Of a stretch of 64,000 bases of DNA, positions 41,460 to 50,089 are shown in pieces. The notes under the pieces are model-generated. The model saw only the letters and a list, made by a program, of their open reading frames with translations, searched no databases and was not told the DNA's origin. The stretch is taken from positions 1 to 64,000 of the forward strand of contig NZ_MOLV01000027.1 of assembly GCF_001870785.1 (NCBI RefSeq). The letters are read 5' to 3'. A program made the position numbers and the translations under genes. Within the stretch, counting starts at the first letter, position 1. Each line of letters opens with the position of its first letter. This stretch comes from Exiguobacterium sp. KRL4. Lineage in GTDB: Bacteria; Bacillota; Bacilli; Exiguobacteriales; Exiguobacteriaceae.

Positions 41460-42361
41460 TCGGTATACTATCGGCCCTATTTTTCGCCGTCACCTTCATT
41501 CTGAATCAGTCGATGCAAGGGAGTGGGGGACACTGGATTTACAGCGCCGCCTTACGATTTTATCTGATGTTACCGTTGTTGATCGTGATTGTCGCCTATC
41601 GTCGTCGCCTTGGTCATGTCTGGTCGGCACTCCGGTCAGCACCCCGGTTTTGGTTGACGTACGGCACGATTGGCTTCGGGGTTTTTTGCAGCGGAATTTG
41701 TCTCGCGGCGGACTATTCACCGGGCTGGTTGATTGCCGGCACCTGGCAACTGACGATTCTTGCCGGACCGTTGCTTGCGCCACTGTTTAAGCAAACGATT
41801 CCCTGGGCATCGCTCCGCTATTCGCTGTTGATCATTGTTGGCGTTTTGTTGATGCAACTGTCGGTTGCAGGGGAGGTATCGGTGACGACGCTGGTTCTTG
41901 GGATCGTTCCGGTAATCCTGGCCGCGATTGCCTATCCGCTCGGCAACCGGAAGATGATGGAACGGTATGGGGATGAACTTGGAGTATTTGACCGGATTCT
42001 CGGGATGACACTTGCGAGCCTGCCGTTTTGGTTGGTCTTGTCGGGTTTGGCTTACCTGCAGGTTGGTTTGCCATCGGCGTCACAAGTCGGGCAGTCGGGA
42101 CTGGTCGCGCTGTTTTCCGGAGTCATTGCCACATCGCTGTTTTTTTATGCGACGACACTTGTTCGGACTGAACCGATTCGTTTGGCGGCAGTCGAAGCGA
42201 CGCAGTCGTTTGAGATCTTGTTTACGGTCCTCGGTGAGATGGTCTTTTTACATGCCGTCTTTCCGACCGGACTGGCGTTGATCGGGATGCTCCTCGTCAT
42301 GCTCGGGATGACAATCCATAGTTTGAAGCAGGCAGAACAAAAGCCAGTTCCAGAACATTAA
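41444..42361 (+). CDS. DMT-type multidrug/metabolite exporter
   Basis: 305 residues, ten membrane segments in two similar halves, of the EmrE-like 'multidrug resistance efflux transporter' branch (GLLSALFFAVTFILNQSMQGSGGHWIYSAALRFYLMLP-like start). The C-terminal ILFTVLGEMVFLHAVFPTGLALIGMLLVMLG matches DMT repeat ends. GAGGAGG within the gntR end supports ATG 41444. The substrate is unknown. It is translationally linked to the GntR regulator. Confidence 0.83.
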   Translation: MRPIVIGILSALFFAVTFILNQSMQGSGGHWIYSAALRFYLMLPLLIVIVAYRRRLGHVWSALRSAPRFWLTYGTIGFGVFCSGICLAADYSPGWLIAGTWQLTILAGPLLAPLFKQTIPWASLRYSLLIIVGVLLMQLSVAGEVSVTTLVLGIVPVILAAIAYPLGNRKMMERYGDELGVFDRILGMTLASLPFWLVLSGLAYLQVGLPSASQVGQSGLVALFSGVIATSLFFYATTLVRTEPIRLAAVEATQSFEILFTVLGEMVFLHAVFPTGLALIGMLLVMLGMTIHSLKQAEQKPVPEH

Positions 42362-42414
42362 TTATTTCAATTACCATATTAATTTAAAATTTTTATAAAG
42401 AAAGAAGGCACAGT

Positions 42415-43125
42415 ATGGTCTTAACCGGAACACTCGTCAATACAGGATTAATCATTGTCGGAACATTACTTGGCTTGTTGTTCCATAAAATTCCCGAACG
42501 GATGAAAGAAACCGTTGTCCAAGCGATTGGTCTCGCCGTCGTCGTGCTGGGTGTCCAGATGGGGCTGAAAAGTGAAAACTTTTTAATCGTCATCGGCAGT
42601 CTCGTCTTAGGCGGAGCAGTCGGCGAATGGTTACGGATCGACGAAAAACTCAATCGGGTCGGAGAATGGCTTGAACTCAAAATCGGACGGGGGCGACCGT
42701 CAAACATCGCCGAAGGATTTGTCACGGCGACACTGATTTTCGTCATCGGGGCGATGGGCGTGCTCGGAGCATTGGACGGTGGGCTGCGACAAGATCATGA
42801 CGTCCTCTATACCAAAGGACTGATTGACGGCTTCACGGCACTGGTCCTCAGTTCGACGCTCGGGATCGGTGTCATTTTCTCCGCCATTCCGGTTCTTGTG
42901 TATCAAGGAGCGATTGCCCTCGGTGCCGTCGCCATCACCCAATTCGTTCCGGATACCATCCTGCAACAGTTCATCGTCGAGATGACAGCAACCGGTGGGG
43001 TGATGATTTTAGCAATCGGCTTAAATCTCGCCGGCATCACGAAAATCAGGGTCGCAAATCTCCTGCCTGGTATCGTGATGGTCGCTTTGATCGTGACCGG
43101 CTTGGAATGGTTTGGTTTGAACTAA
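42415..43125 (+). CDS. DUF554 membrane protein (YdfK/YqgA-like)
   Basis: 236 residues, about seven membrane segments. The family pattern is clear: GTLVNTGLIIVGTLLGLLFHKIPERMKETVVQAIGLAVVVLGVQMGL at the start, GAMGVLGALDGGLRQDHDVLYTKGLIDGFTALVLSSTLGIGV in the middle. Probably a transporter or channel of unknown substrate. AAGAAGG lies before ATG 42415. It follows the exporter by 53 bases on the same strand and could share its transcript. Confidence 0.88.
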   Translation: MVLTGTLVNTGLIIVGTLLGLLFHKIPERMKETVVQAIGLAVVVLGVQMGLKSENFLIVIGSLVLGGAVGEWLRIDEKLNRVGEWLELKIGRGRPSNIAEGFVTATLIFVIGAMGVLGALDGGLRQDHDVLYTKGLIDGFTALVLSSTLGIGVIFSAIPVLVYQGAIALGAVAITQFVPDTILQQFIVEMTATGGVMILAIGLNLAGITKIRVANLLPGIVMVALIVTGLEWFGLN

Positions 43126-43187
43126 AAAAGACGTCCAATTGCTTTGTTGACAGGTGTTGTCAGTAAACAATTGGACGTCTTTTTTAA
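43124..43187. terminator. Long bidirectional terminator
   Basis: AAAAAAGACGTCCAATTG pairs perfectly with CAATTGGACGTCTTTTTT across a loop with its own small stem. It lies between convergent genes and overlaps the Nudix stop. Confidence 0.85.
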
Positions 43188-43663
43188 TTGATAACATGTT
43201 CGAGCGGCGAAACTTGATGATCCAGCAGTTGATGACCGGCGTAATTAAACGTATGCAGCATCGGTGATGGTTCTGTCAAAACGTACGGCAAATAGGCTTT
43301 CAGGTTGCTGATGACACCGGTATTTTCCGGATCAAGAATCCAGTCGAGCCGTTTCCAGTCAAGAATTCCTTCGCGGGTCGCAAACGGCGTTGTGAGCATC
43401 TGTTCATTCGGCATGTCGGCCAGGAACAGGTAGATCCCGGCCGTCTCCTCTGCCCGTAAGAGGATTGTTCCGGCGAACTGGACGTCTGGTATGGTAAGCC
43501 CGGTTTCTTCGAACGTTTCCCGGATGACGGCTTCCGTCGGTGACTCGCCGGCTTCGATTTTCCCGCCGACGCCGTTCCACATGCCCATCGCCGGCTGTTT
43601 TTGGCGGTTCAGTAACAACCATTGATCCGCTTTTCGGATTAAACACAGTGTATATCGATACAA
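43184..43663 (-). CDS. Nudix hydrolase (8-oxo-dGTPase-like)
   Basis: 159 residues. The complete Nudix box GGKIEAGESPTEAVIRETFEETGL lies near residues 33-56. The preceding MGMWNGVGG is typical of MutT/YtkD-like nucleotide hydrolases. It is predicted to clean oxidised or non-canonical nucleoside triphosphates. The start TTG 43663 has AAGGATGTG upstream. It lies 14 bases downstream of the NAT gene on the same strand. Confidence 0.88.
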   Translation of the reverse strand: MYRYTLCLIRKADQWLLLNRQKQPAMGMWNGVGGKIEAGESPTEAVIRETFEETGLTIPDVQFAGTILLRAEETAGIYLFLADMPNEQMLTTPFATREGILDWKRLDWILDPENTGVISNLKAYLPYVLTEPSPMLHTFNYAGHQLLDHQVSPLEHVIN

Positions 43664-43677
43664 GCGCTATCACATCC

Positions 43678-44439
43678 TTAAAAGAATTCGTGTTTCCAGG
43701 CTGCATACTGGTCGTCGGACGTGACCGGTCGAATTGTTTTCTTTCCATCCGTCCACGTCGTCAACGCCTGTTGGGTCAAAATTCGATGACCGTCCGGTGT
43801 CCGGATGGCAAGCAGGCTGCGTTTGTTGAACGGAGACGCCGGATGGTCCTGGATGACGTGTTCGATTTCTGCCAATTGTTCTGGCCGTAATGTCTGTTGC
43901 GTGTAGAAGTGGTAACCGATGACGAACTTATCGTCCTGACCGGTCCGTAACATCTCGAGCTGATAACCGGCACCGTTCGGGGCAATCCGGAAGCTGCCGC
44001 TTGCTGAACTGATTGTTTCTCCGGTCAACGGAATCGGACGTAAGGCGAGATTAACACCAAACCCGGTGTCGACAACGTACATGTTTTCTTGATGCCGGAG
44101 CAAAACAGCGACGTGTGTCGGACCCGTCGCGGACCAGACTTCATTTTCCTGATCGAAGACGGTCGCTTTGACGAGGGAGACATCAAACCCTTTGATCCGC
44201 AAGACTTCGTATAGTAGATAATTCAAGTCGTAGCAGACGCCCCCGGTCTGATCCGTCACGAATGTCTGTTCAAGACGACTCTGGTTAAATGGGGCAGTCC
44301 GTTTTGACAGAACCGCCTGGTTATCAAACGGGAGATGGTAGGCAAACGCTTCGAGTAACGCGGGTAAATCGTCAAACGAGATGACGTGTCCGAGTGGATA
44401 CTTGATCCGGACGGCAATCTCTTTTATGAGTGATGACAA
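43678..44439 (-). CDS. Arylamine N-acetyltransferase
   Basis: Transfers acetyl from acetyl-CoA to arylamines and hydrazines. 253 residues, the normal NAT length. Catalytic triad: Cys in TGGVCYDLNYLLYEVL (near 67), His in GPTHVAVLL (near 107), Asp in VVDTGFG (near 122). The open frame begins at ATG 44487, but AAAGGAGG with spacing 8 identifies TTG 44439. First gene of a pair with the Nudix hydrolase. Confidence 0.9.
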   Translation of the reverse strand: MSSLIKEIAVRIKYPLGHVISFDDLPALLEAFAYHLPFDNQAVLSKRTAPFNQSRLEQTFVTDQTGGVCYDLNYLLYEVLRIKGFDVSLVKATVFDQENEVWSATGPTHVAVLLRHQENMYVVDTGFGVNLALRPIPLTGETISSASGSFRIAPNGAGYQLEMLRTGQDDKFVIGYHFYTQQTLRPEQLAEIEHVIQDHPASPFNKRSLLAIRTPDGHRILTQQALTTWTDGKKTIRPVTSDDQYAAWKHEFF

Positions 44440-44671
44440 CGGAAATTCCTCCTTTTTCGTCTTTTCATTATCGCACAATTTGTCCAAAAACTAGTATATG
44501 TAAATTCTCATCGTTTCGTTCTGTTGGAACCGGTTCTGTTTTCTCGTTTCTCATGTTCCGGTTCGGTTCCATTTCTCTATCGATGATATGGTAAAATGGA
44601 ATTCTGACGATAAAGATGAAATTGGAACACGCAAACGAAATCTCTAAAACTATGACGTGTCGAGGTGCCGG

Positions 44672-45613
44672 ATGAACATACAATTTGAAGAATTGAAGAT
44701 GTATACGAACTTTGATGATTTAGCAGACGATTTACTCGATCTTGCGAAAGAAATTCTGCCGGAGCAACTGTTTTACTTGTCCGCCATCGATGATGCCGAG
44801 CAATTAATTTTAAAACTGTCCGATGATCAGACCAGTATGCATGTCACGGAAGGGATGGTCGTCGATCTGAATTATTCGCTTTGCCGGCGAATCGATTTTC
44901 AAACGAAACAACCATTAGTGTATGAGGATGTCACAAAAGAACCGAATCTCGATGGAATGAAAGAAATACTCGAGCAGGCTAACGTCCGGTCCTATTTAGG
45001 GATTCCGATTTCACTGACGAATGGAGAAAAGTTTGGTACTTTGTGTGCCATCAATGATGAAGCCAGTCTGTTTGAGAGCAAGAGTATCGAGTTACTGCAA
45101 CGGATCGTCCGTCTGTTCTCGTATTATCTGGAACTGGAACGGTTCGTCTGGCGCGATACGTTGACCGATCTCTACAACAGACGGTATTTGATGAACCGCT
45201 TCGATACGCAACCTCACGAAGTGGGAGCACTCTTTTTCCTCGATTTGGACGGTTTCAAGAAAATCAACGATGTTTATGGACATGACGCGGGTGACACGGT
45301 ATTACAAGAAGTGGCAAGACGGCTTCAATCGCTGATTGCGGGACGAACATCAGTTTGCGCCGTTCGCTTGGGCGGAGATGAGTTCGTGCTCCATTTTGCC
45401 TGTTGCGACAGTCAGGAAACGTTGGTCCGGCAAGCAGACGAAATCCTTTCCTGTCTGAGTAAGTGGGATGCGTATGACCTGACGGCGAGTATCGGAATCG
45501 TCTCCTACAAAGACTCTGACATCAGCTTAAAAACGTTGCTCCGCCAAGCAGATATCGCGTTATATGAAGCAAAATCATCGGGGAAAAACAGGTACAAATT
45601 GTTTAACGAATGA
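44672..45613 (+). CDS. GAF-GGDEF diguanylate cyclase
   Basis: 313 residues, cytoplasmic. A GAF sensor domain (residues 8-150: VVDLNYSLCRRIDFQTKQPLVYEDV, RSYLGIPISLTNGEKFGTLCAIND) is followed by GGDEF (WRDTLTDLYNRRYLMNRF, LDLDGFKKINDVYGHDAGD, active motif RLGGDEF). The RxxD inhibitory site is absent (RTSV occurs near its place). It lacks a fused response domain, so it should make c-di-GMP in response to a cytoplasmic ligand. GAGGTG supports ATG 44672. Confidence 0.9.
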   Translation: MNIQFEELKMYTNFDDLADDLLDLAKEILPEQLFYLSAIDDAEQLILKLSDDQTSMHVTEGMVVDLNYSLCRRIDFQTKQPLVYEDVTKEPNLDGMKEILEQANVRSYLGIPISLTNGEKFGTLCAINDEASLFESKSIELLQRIVRLFSYYLELERFVWRDTLTDLYNRRYLMNRFDTQPHEVGALFFLDLDGFKKINDVYGHDAGDTVLQEVARRLQSLIAGRTSVCAVRLGGDEFVLHFACCDSQETLVRQADEILSCLSKWDAYDLTASIGIVSYKDSDISLKTLLRQADIALYEAKSSGKNRYKLFNE

Positions 45614-45628
45614 TTTTCCGAAAAAACG

Positions 45629-45694
45629 CAAAAAAACACCATGAATTTCGATGTCTTCTTTACCGGAAGCGTACGAAATGGCATGGTGTTTTTG
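45629..45694. terminator. Long bidirectional hairpin terminator
   Basis: The outer stem CAAAAAAACACCATG/CATGGTGTTTTTG continues into AATTTCG/CGAAAT. It lies between the GAF-GGDEF gene and the convergent VOC gene. Confidence 0.75.
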
Positions 45695-45701
45695 TTTGTC
45701 G

Positions 45702-46082
45702 TCAGACGGTCAGTTCAATCGTCAGACTTTCCGGATCGAGAAAAACACTTTCATAATAGCCGTCTCCTGTCAGACGCGGACCGTCGAGGCGGGTATAGCC
45801 GTCCTGTTCGAGTCGGTTCGTCAACTGATCGACAGCGAAGCGGCTCCCAAGTGAAAAGGCGATGTGGGCATAACCGAACCGGTCGCGCGGGGCTTCGTGA
45901 ACGATATCCGTCCGGTGCATCAATTCAAGCCGGGCTCCTGATTTAAAGTGCAGGAAATAAGATGAAAACCCTTTTGTCGGATTGTGGTACAACGCATTGG
46001 CCTGTGCCTCGAAATACGTCTCATAAAAGGTTCTCATTCGTTCAAGATCCTTGACCCAGATGGCGAGATGTTCAATTTTCAT
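45702..46082 (-). CDS. VOC family (glyoxalase/bleomycin-resistance-like) protein
   Basis: 126 residues, one complete two-repeat VOC domain: MKIEHLAIWVKDLERMRTFYETYFEAQ, LELMHR, FGYAHIAFSLGS and DGYYESVFLDPESLTIEL. His5 and Glu at LEL and IEL positions may bind a metal. Related to lactoylglutathione-lyase-like proteins. The open frame extends to 46145, but AAAAGGAG before ATG 46082 sets the start. It lies 25 bases after the MFS gene, so it may be the last gene of the ROK-MFS operon. Confidence 0.88.
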   Translation of the reverse strand: MKIEHLAIWVKDLERMRTFYETYFEAQANALYHNPTKGFSSYFLHFKSGARLELMHRTDIVHEAPRDRFGYAHIAFSLGSRFAVDQLTNRLEQDGYTRLDGPRLTGDGYYESVFLDPESLTIELTV

Positions 46083-46107
46083 GATAGAAAACTCCTTTTC
46101 TGATGAA

Positions 46108-47286
46108 TTAAGAAGCGCGCGACAACGCCCGTTTGGCGAGGACACGATTAAGACGTTCGGAACAAAGAAACAGGAACAAAATCATCAGGAATCCTGTCAC
46201 GGGGAACAACTGCAACGTCAAGAGCGAGGCGAGAACACCAAACAAGGGCGGTAAAAACGTACTGCCGCTGTAAGCAAATGCCATCTGGATCCCCATCAAG
46301 CGTTTCGCCGCATCCCGTCCGAAGCGGACCGGTGTTTCATGTAGCATCGCCGGATAAATCGGAGCGAGTCCAAGACCAATCAGGATGAAACCGGTGAACA
46401 TCAGACCGTTGACCGGAATAAAGAACAACAGGCTGCCGAGCAGGGCGGTGCCTTGTCCCGTCCGGATCAACTGACGGTTCGTCATCCGTAGCGATAAGAA
46501 ACCACTCAAAAACCGCCCGACCGTGATGCTGCCGTAATAGACGGAAATCCAGGTCGCGGCCGTCTGAACCGAAAACGACTGTACTTGGACGAGATAACTG
46601 CTGCCCCATAATCCGATCAAGGCTTCAGCACCACAATAGAGGACAAATGAAGCGAGTGCAAACGGTAGTCCGACTAACCGTTTCGACGGAGTATCGGTTA
46701 ACGCCAAATTGTCTGGTGCATCCGAGACAGCAACCGGTGCCTGTTTCCAAAGCGGCAAACTGAGAAGAAGCACGAGGGCAAGACCAAACTGGGTCAAGGC
46801 GACGGTCAAATACCCGCTGCGCCAGTTTCCGGATTCGCTCATCATCGCCGCCATGATCAACGGACCGGTAGTTGCGCCAACACCCCAAAAACAATGCAGC
46901 CAGTTCATATGATGGGCTTTGTAGCGGATCGCGACAAAATGATTCAGGGCAGCATCGACGACGCCGGCTCCGAGTCCAAGCGGAATCGAGAGCAGAAACA
47001 GCCAGATCAACGACGGAGCGAGATAAAAACCGAGCAGGCTACTCGCTGTGATTGCGGCACAAAACGCTGTGACATGACTCGTCTCAAACCGGTTGAGAAT
47101 CTTACCGCTGAACAGGCTCGAGATAATCGTTCCGCCGGCAATCGTCATGAACAACCAACCGGCGACTTCGAGATCGGCACCGAATTCCGTCCGCATGACG
47201 GGCCAGGCAACGCCGAGCAAGGAGTCCGGCAAGCCTAAACTGATAAACGCCAGATAGATGATGCTGAGTAACAAGATACCACTCAT
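46108..47286 (-). CDS. MFS transporter of the FucP-like sugar group
   Basis: 392 residues, 12 membrane segments. It opens MSGILLLSIIYLAFISLGLPDSLLGVAWPVMRTEFG, a start shared with fucose permease-like MFS carriers. It has LGLGAGVVDAALNHFVAIRY and HCFWGVGATTGPLIM, also typical of that group. ATG 47286 overlaps the ROK regulator stop by 4 bases. A carbohydrate substrate is likely by family and by its partner. Confidence 0.85.
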   Translation of the reverse strand: MSGILLLSIIYLAFISLGLPDSLLGVAWPVMRTEFGADLEVAGWLFMTIAGGTIISSLFSGKILNRFETSHVTAFCAAITASSLLGFYLAPSLIWLFLLSIPLGLGAGVVDAALNHFVAIRYKAHHMNWLHCFWGVGATTGPLIMAAMMSESGNWRSGYLTVALTQFGLALVLLLSLPLWKQAPVAVSDAPDNLALTDTPSKRLVGLPFALASFVLYCGAEALIGLWGSSYLVQVQSFSVQTAATWISVYYGSITVGRFLSGFLSLRMTNRQLIRTGQGTALLGSLLFFIPVNGLMFTGFILIGLGLAPIYPAMLHETPVRFGRDAAKRLMGIQMAFAYSGSTFLPPLFGVLASLLTLQLFPVTGFLMILFLFLCSERLNRVLAKRALSRAS

Positions 47287-48299
47287 GAAGAGGTCCTCCT
47301 GTTCGTTGATAAAGGTTGTTCGGTCAGAAGCTGCATGCCGAGTCGGGTCAAACCGTTCAGGTAATCCGTTTCCCAGTCACTCCGGACCAAGAGCGGGATA
47401 TGTGCTTCCGGAATGTATTCGGTTGTCCTGATTCGAATCTGTTCCAAATCGTGCTCTGTCAGTTCCTCCCTGTTAAAGATCAACAGACGCGGATTCAGTG
47501 TTGCGGCGAACGTCGTCGTCAAGCGGCTGATGGCATCAATCGTCTGGGCGTCCAAGGTGGTTTGCCGCTTGGCGATCGCCTGTCCGAATGTCATCTTGTC
47601 GTATTGCGGGACGACGGAAATTTCACCGGCAAAATGACTGCTGCCGCGCACGAGCTGTCCGTTGATCAAAATCCCGGAACCGGGACCATTTTTTCCTAAG
47701 TACAAATAGATCAACGATTGTAGATTGTGCTGATGTGCTTCATGAAATCCGATCACAGCCGCATTCATGTCATTTTCGACGACGACCGGTAGCCGGAACT
47801 CGGATTCAAGCGTCTGTTTCAGATTGAGTTGTTGCAGGGACGGATAGTCCGGTGCAAAAAAGACTTGTCCGTTTTCGACCGATGCCGCAACACCGACGCT
47901 CAAGAAAGTGATTTGTGGATTCGGTTCAAGCAATCGGTGAATCAAGCGGAATAAAGCCGGAACGTGCGGTTGATTTTTTTCGACCGGTTCCGTACCAGAC
48001 GACAGACCCGTTCCGATGGCATCGAAGATCTGAAATCCAATCGCATCGAGTTCAAGGTACAGGGCGAGTCCGTGAGCGTGTTTCGCCCGGTACTGGTATT
48101 GTTTCGCCGGACGTCCGCCGTTCGAGAGTTCCGATATCTGTTCGTCGATTTCACCATGTGCGATCAATATATCCAAGTGCTTTTTGACCGTCGGAAAACT
48201 GGCCGACAACACACGACTGAGTTCAGGAATCGTGTTGATCTGTTGAAACAGGATGGCTTGACGGAGTTGTTTTACTAAATCGGTATTGGTTCCAGCCAT
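47283..48299 (-). CDS. ROK-family transcriptional regulator
   Basis: 338 residues. A winged helix (residues 5-65: LRQAILFQQINTIPELSRVLSASFPTVKKHLDILIAHGEID) precedes a ROK sugar-kinase-like domain (VVENDMNAAVIGFHE, YLYLGKNGPGSGILINGQLVRGSSHFAGEI). The cysteine zinc motif of ROK proteins (CxCGxxGC) is not seen, so it may be a diverged, non-kinase sensor. AAAAGGAG precedes ATG 48299. Translationally coupled to the sugar carrier it presumably controls. Confidence 0.87.
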   Translation of the reverse strand: MAGTNTDLVKQLRQAILFQQINTIPELSRVLSASFPTVKKHLDILIAHGEIDEQISELSNGGRPAKQYQYRAKHAHGLALYLELDAIGFQIFDAIGTGLSSGTEPVEKNQPHVPALFRLIHRLLEPNPQITFLSVGVAASVENGQVFFAPDYPSLQQLNLKQTLESEFRLPVVVENDMNAAVIGFHEAHQHNLQSLIYLYLGKNGPGSGILINGQLVRGSSHFAGEISVVPQYDKMTFGQAIAKRQTTLDAQTIDAISRLTTTFAATLNPRLLIFNREELTEHDLEQIRIRTTEYIPEAHIPLLVRSDWETDYLNGLTRLGMQLLTEQPLSTNRRTSS

Positions 48300-48401
48300 A
48301 GGTAATCTCCTTTTTACTTTTTAAAATATTTTAATAAGTAGTCGGATTGAGTGTAGCAAGCAGGGACGCAAATGGCAAATGATTTTAAAAGATTTTTATA
48401 C

Positions 48402-48450
48402 AAAAAATACGCTAAGGTAATCGATTTGATCGAAGACCTTGGCGTATTTT
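48402..48450 (-). terminator. Terminator of gntR-chbG
   Basis: AAAATACGC-T-AAGGT pairs with ACCTT-G-GCGTATTTT; on the minus strand a T-run follows. It separates this unit from the ROK-MFS unit. Confidence 0.8.
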
Positions 48451-48465
48451 CAACAGCGGTGTCTG

Positions 48466-49170
48466 TCATCTGTTCATGAAGGTCATGTCATCAGGCAACG
48501 AAAGTCTTGTTAATAATGCGAGTTCTTCCTCCCGTTGTGTCGTATACGAACTGACTCCTCGAAGATCCGCATCGACATAAGCCGGGTGGACCATGATTTC
48601 GACCGAATCGGTATCGAGTGAACGCAGTTCCTGCCACAAGTCGAGATAAATTCCTTCGCCATAAAAACCGGTATACAGTGTGTCCGTCAACAGATAGTCC
48701 GGATGAGCGGCAAGTGTCGGGGCAAAACGGACAGGCACCCCGTAACACCGAGCCAACTCTAACACGACTTCCTGCAACGGATCCCACCCGTGGATGTGGT
48801 GATGACTGTCGATATGATGCAACGGCAAACCGGTTGCTAAAAAAGCTTCGATTTGGGCGGTCCATTCCGTCAAGACGTCTTCTTGAGAAGGGGGAACCTG
48901 TTCCGCATATTGGTTTGTAAAGCGGAACTGACCGGACGCATCCGTTAATGTCGTGGTGGTCGTCGTCAACGGGCGTCCGTAAGAGAGCACAAGGTGAACC
49001 CCGACCTTCAGTTCCGGGAATCGTTTCGCTTGTTGCACAGCATACGGGACGGCCCGTCCATTCATCATCATCGTCGTTGCCTGCACGATTCCGCTTTGGT
49101 GTGCCCGAATGATGCCGTCTGTTATGCCGCGTGTCAAACCAAAATCATCGGCATTGATGAGAATGTTCAT
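48466..49170 (-). CDS. chbG: Carbohydrate deacetylase ChbG (YdjC family)
   Basis: Removes one acetyl group from chitobiose or its 6-phosphate. 234 residues. Metal-site motifs NADDFG at residues 6-11 and HIDSHHHIHGW near 118-128, with a final VEIMVHPAYVD. The start overlaps the GntR stop by 4 bases. In E. coli ChbG is needed for chitobiose to induce the chb operon, and here it sits opposite a GH4/PTS operon. This points to N-acetylated beta-disaccharides as substrate. Confidence 0.88.
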   Translation of the reverse strand: MNILINADDFGLTRGITDGIIRAHQSGIVQATTMMMNGRAVPYAVQQAKRFPELKVGVHLVLSYGRPLTTTTTTLTDASGQFRFTNQYAEQVPPSQEDVLTEWTAQIEAFLATGLPLHHIDSHHHIHGWDPLQEVVLELARCYGVPVRFAPTLAAHPDYLLTDTLYTGFYGEGIYLDLWQELRSLDTDSVEIMVHPAYVDADLRGVSSYTTQREEELALLTRLSLPDDMTFMNR

Positions 49171-49901
49171 AATACGTCACCCGCAGCATAGTGACGTTCG
49201 ATGACAAAGTTTGTCTTGTCGCCTCTGAAATAAGAGCGCGAATACTCAATCGGTTCACCGGCACTGTTTTCAGCGACCGTTTCGATATAAAAACACGGCA
49301 TCCCGAGTTCACAATTCAAATGTTCACTGATTCGTTCGTCTGCCAACGTGATTTCAAGTGACTCAGTTGTTTTGGCGACGGAGATTGCGAATGTCTCGCG
49401 GAGCGTCGTGTATAACGAATGTTCCGCTTGTTTTTTTGTGATGCCAGGCGCGATGTGCCAAGGGATATAGGAAATCTCATATTGGGTCGGTTCGTCATTG
49501 GCCCGGCGAATCCGCTCGATCCGTTGAATCGGGTCATTGAGCGTGACATGCAATTTTGCGACGATTGCCGCATTTGCCGGAACGACTGTTAAATCGACGG
49601 CCGCAACATGCCCCCGTTTGCCTTGCACGGCAAGTTGTTCGGTATAGGTGTCCGGTGTATCGGACAAGGTTTGGCGTACTTTTTGATCGGCGACGAATGT
49701 CCCTTTCCCTTGCTGACGAATCAAATACCCTTCAAGGGTGAGCTGATTCAAGGCGGCGCGGACAGTTGTCCGGCTGACATCAAAATCTTCACAAAGCTCA
49801 TATTCGGTCGGTAATTGCTGACCGGCTTGATAGAGTCCCGATTTAATACGTTCTAACAACTCTTCTTTGATATAGGAGTGTAACGATTGGTTGGTTTCCA
49901 T
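49167..49901 (-). CDS. GntR-family regulator (HutC/UTRA type)
   Basis: 244 residues. GntR helix-turn-helix (ERIKSGLYQAGQQLPTEYELCEDFDVSRTTVRAALNQLTLEGYLIRQQGKGTFVA) and a UTRA effector domain (IQRIERIRRANDEPTQYEISYIPWHIAPGI ... GEPIEYSRSYFRGDKTNFVIE). UTRA repressors of this type usually bind sugar phosphates. It diverges from the GH4/PTS operon, with three TGTA-type dyads between them, and is in operon with chbG. It is almost surely the local repressor. Confidence 0.92.
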   Translation of the reverse strand: METNQSLHSYIKEELLERIKSGLYQAGQQLPTEYELCEDFDVSRTTVRAALNQLTLEGYLIRQQGKGTFVADQKVRQTLSDTPDTYTEQLAVQGKRGHVAAVDLTVVPANAAIVAKLHVTLNDPIQRIERIRRANDEPTQYEISYIPWHIAPGITKKQAEHSLYTTLRETFAISVAKTTESLEITLADERISEHLNCELGMPCFYIETVAENSAGEPIEYSRSYFRGDKTNFVIERHYAAGDVL

Positions 49902-49984
49902 GACGGACCTTCCTTCACGAGTTTTCTTTTATTGTAGCGATAAAAGACAACTGAATGCAAATGTTATAACAAGTTATGAAAATT

Positions 49985-50037
49985 TGTATTAATACATTTA
50001 ATATTTGTATTTACATTTGTTTTTTTTGTATGATACA
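49985..50037. promoter_or_regulatory. Three phased TGTA-TACA operators
   Basis: TGTATTAATACA (49985-49996), TGTATTTACA (50006-50015) and TGTATGATACA (50027-50037), with centres about 20-21 bases apart. TGTAT-ATACA dyads are typical of UTRA-type GntR repressors such as TreR. The third lies in the spacer of the likely GH4 promoter (TTTGTT 50016-50021, TACAAT 50039-50044). Confidence 0.65.
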
Positions 50038-50054
50038 TTACAATCAAGAAAAAG

Positions 50055-50068
50055 AGGAAGCGGTTACG
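50055..50068. promoter_or_regulatory. Cre-like site before the GH4 gene
   Basis: AGGAAGCGGTTACG keeps the cre core AANCGNTNWC but differs from the consensus at three outer positions. It lies just downstream of the predicted start point, where CcpA would block transcription. Confidence 0.4.
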
Positions 50069-50089
50069 AAAAAACGGGAGGTTGTTATC

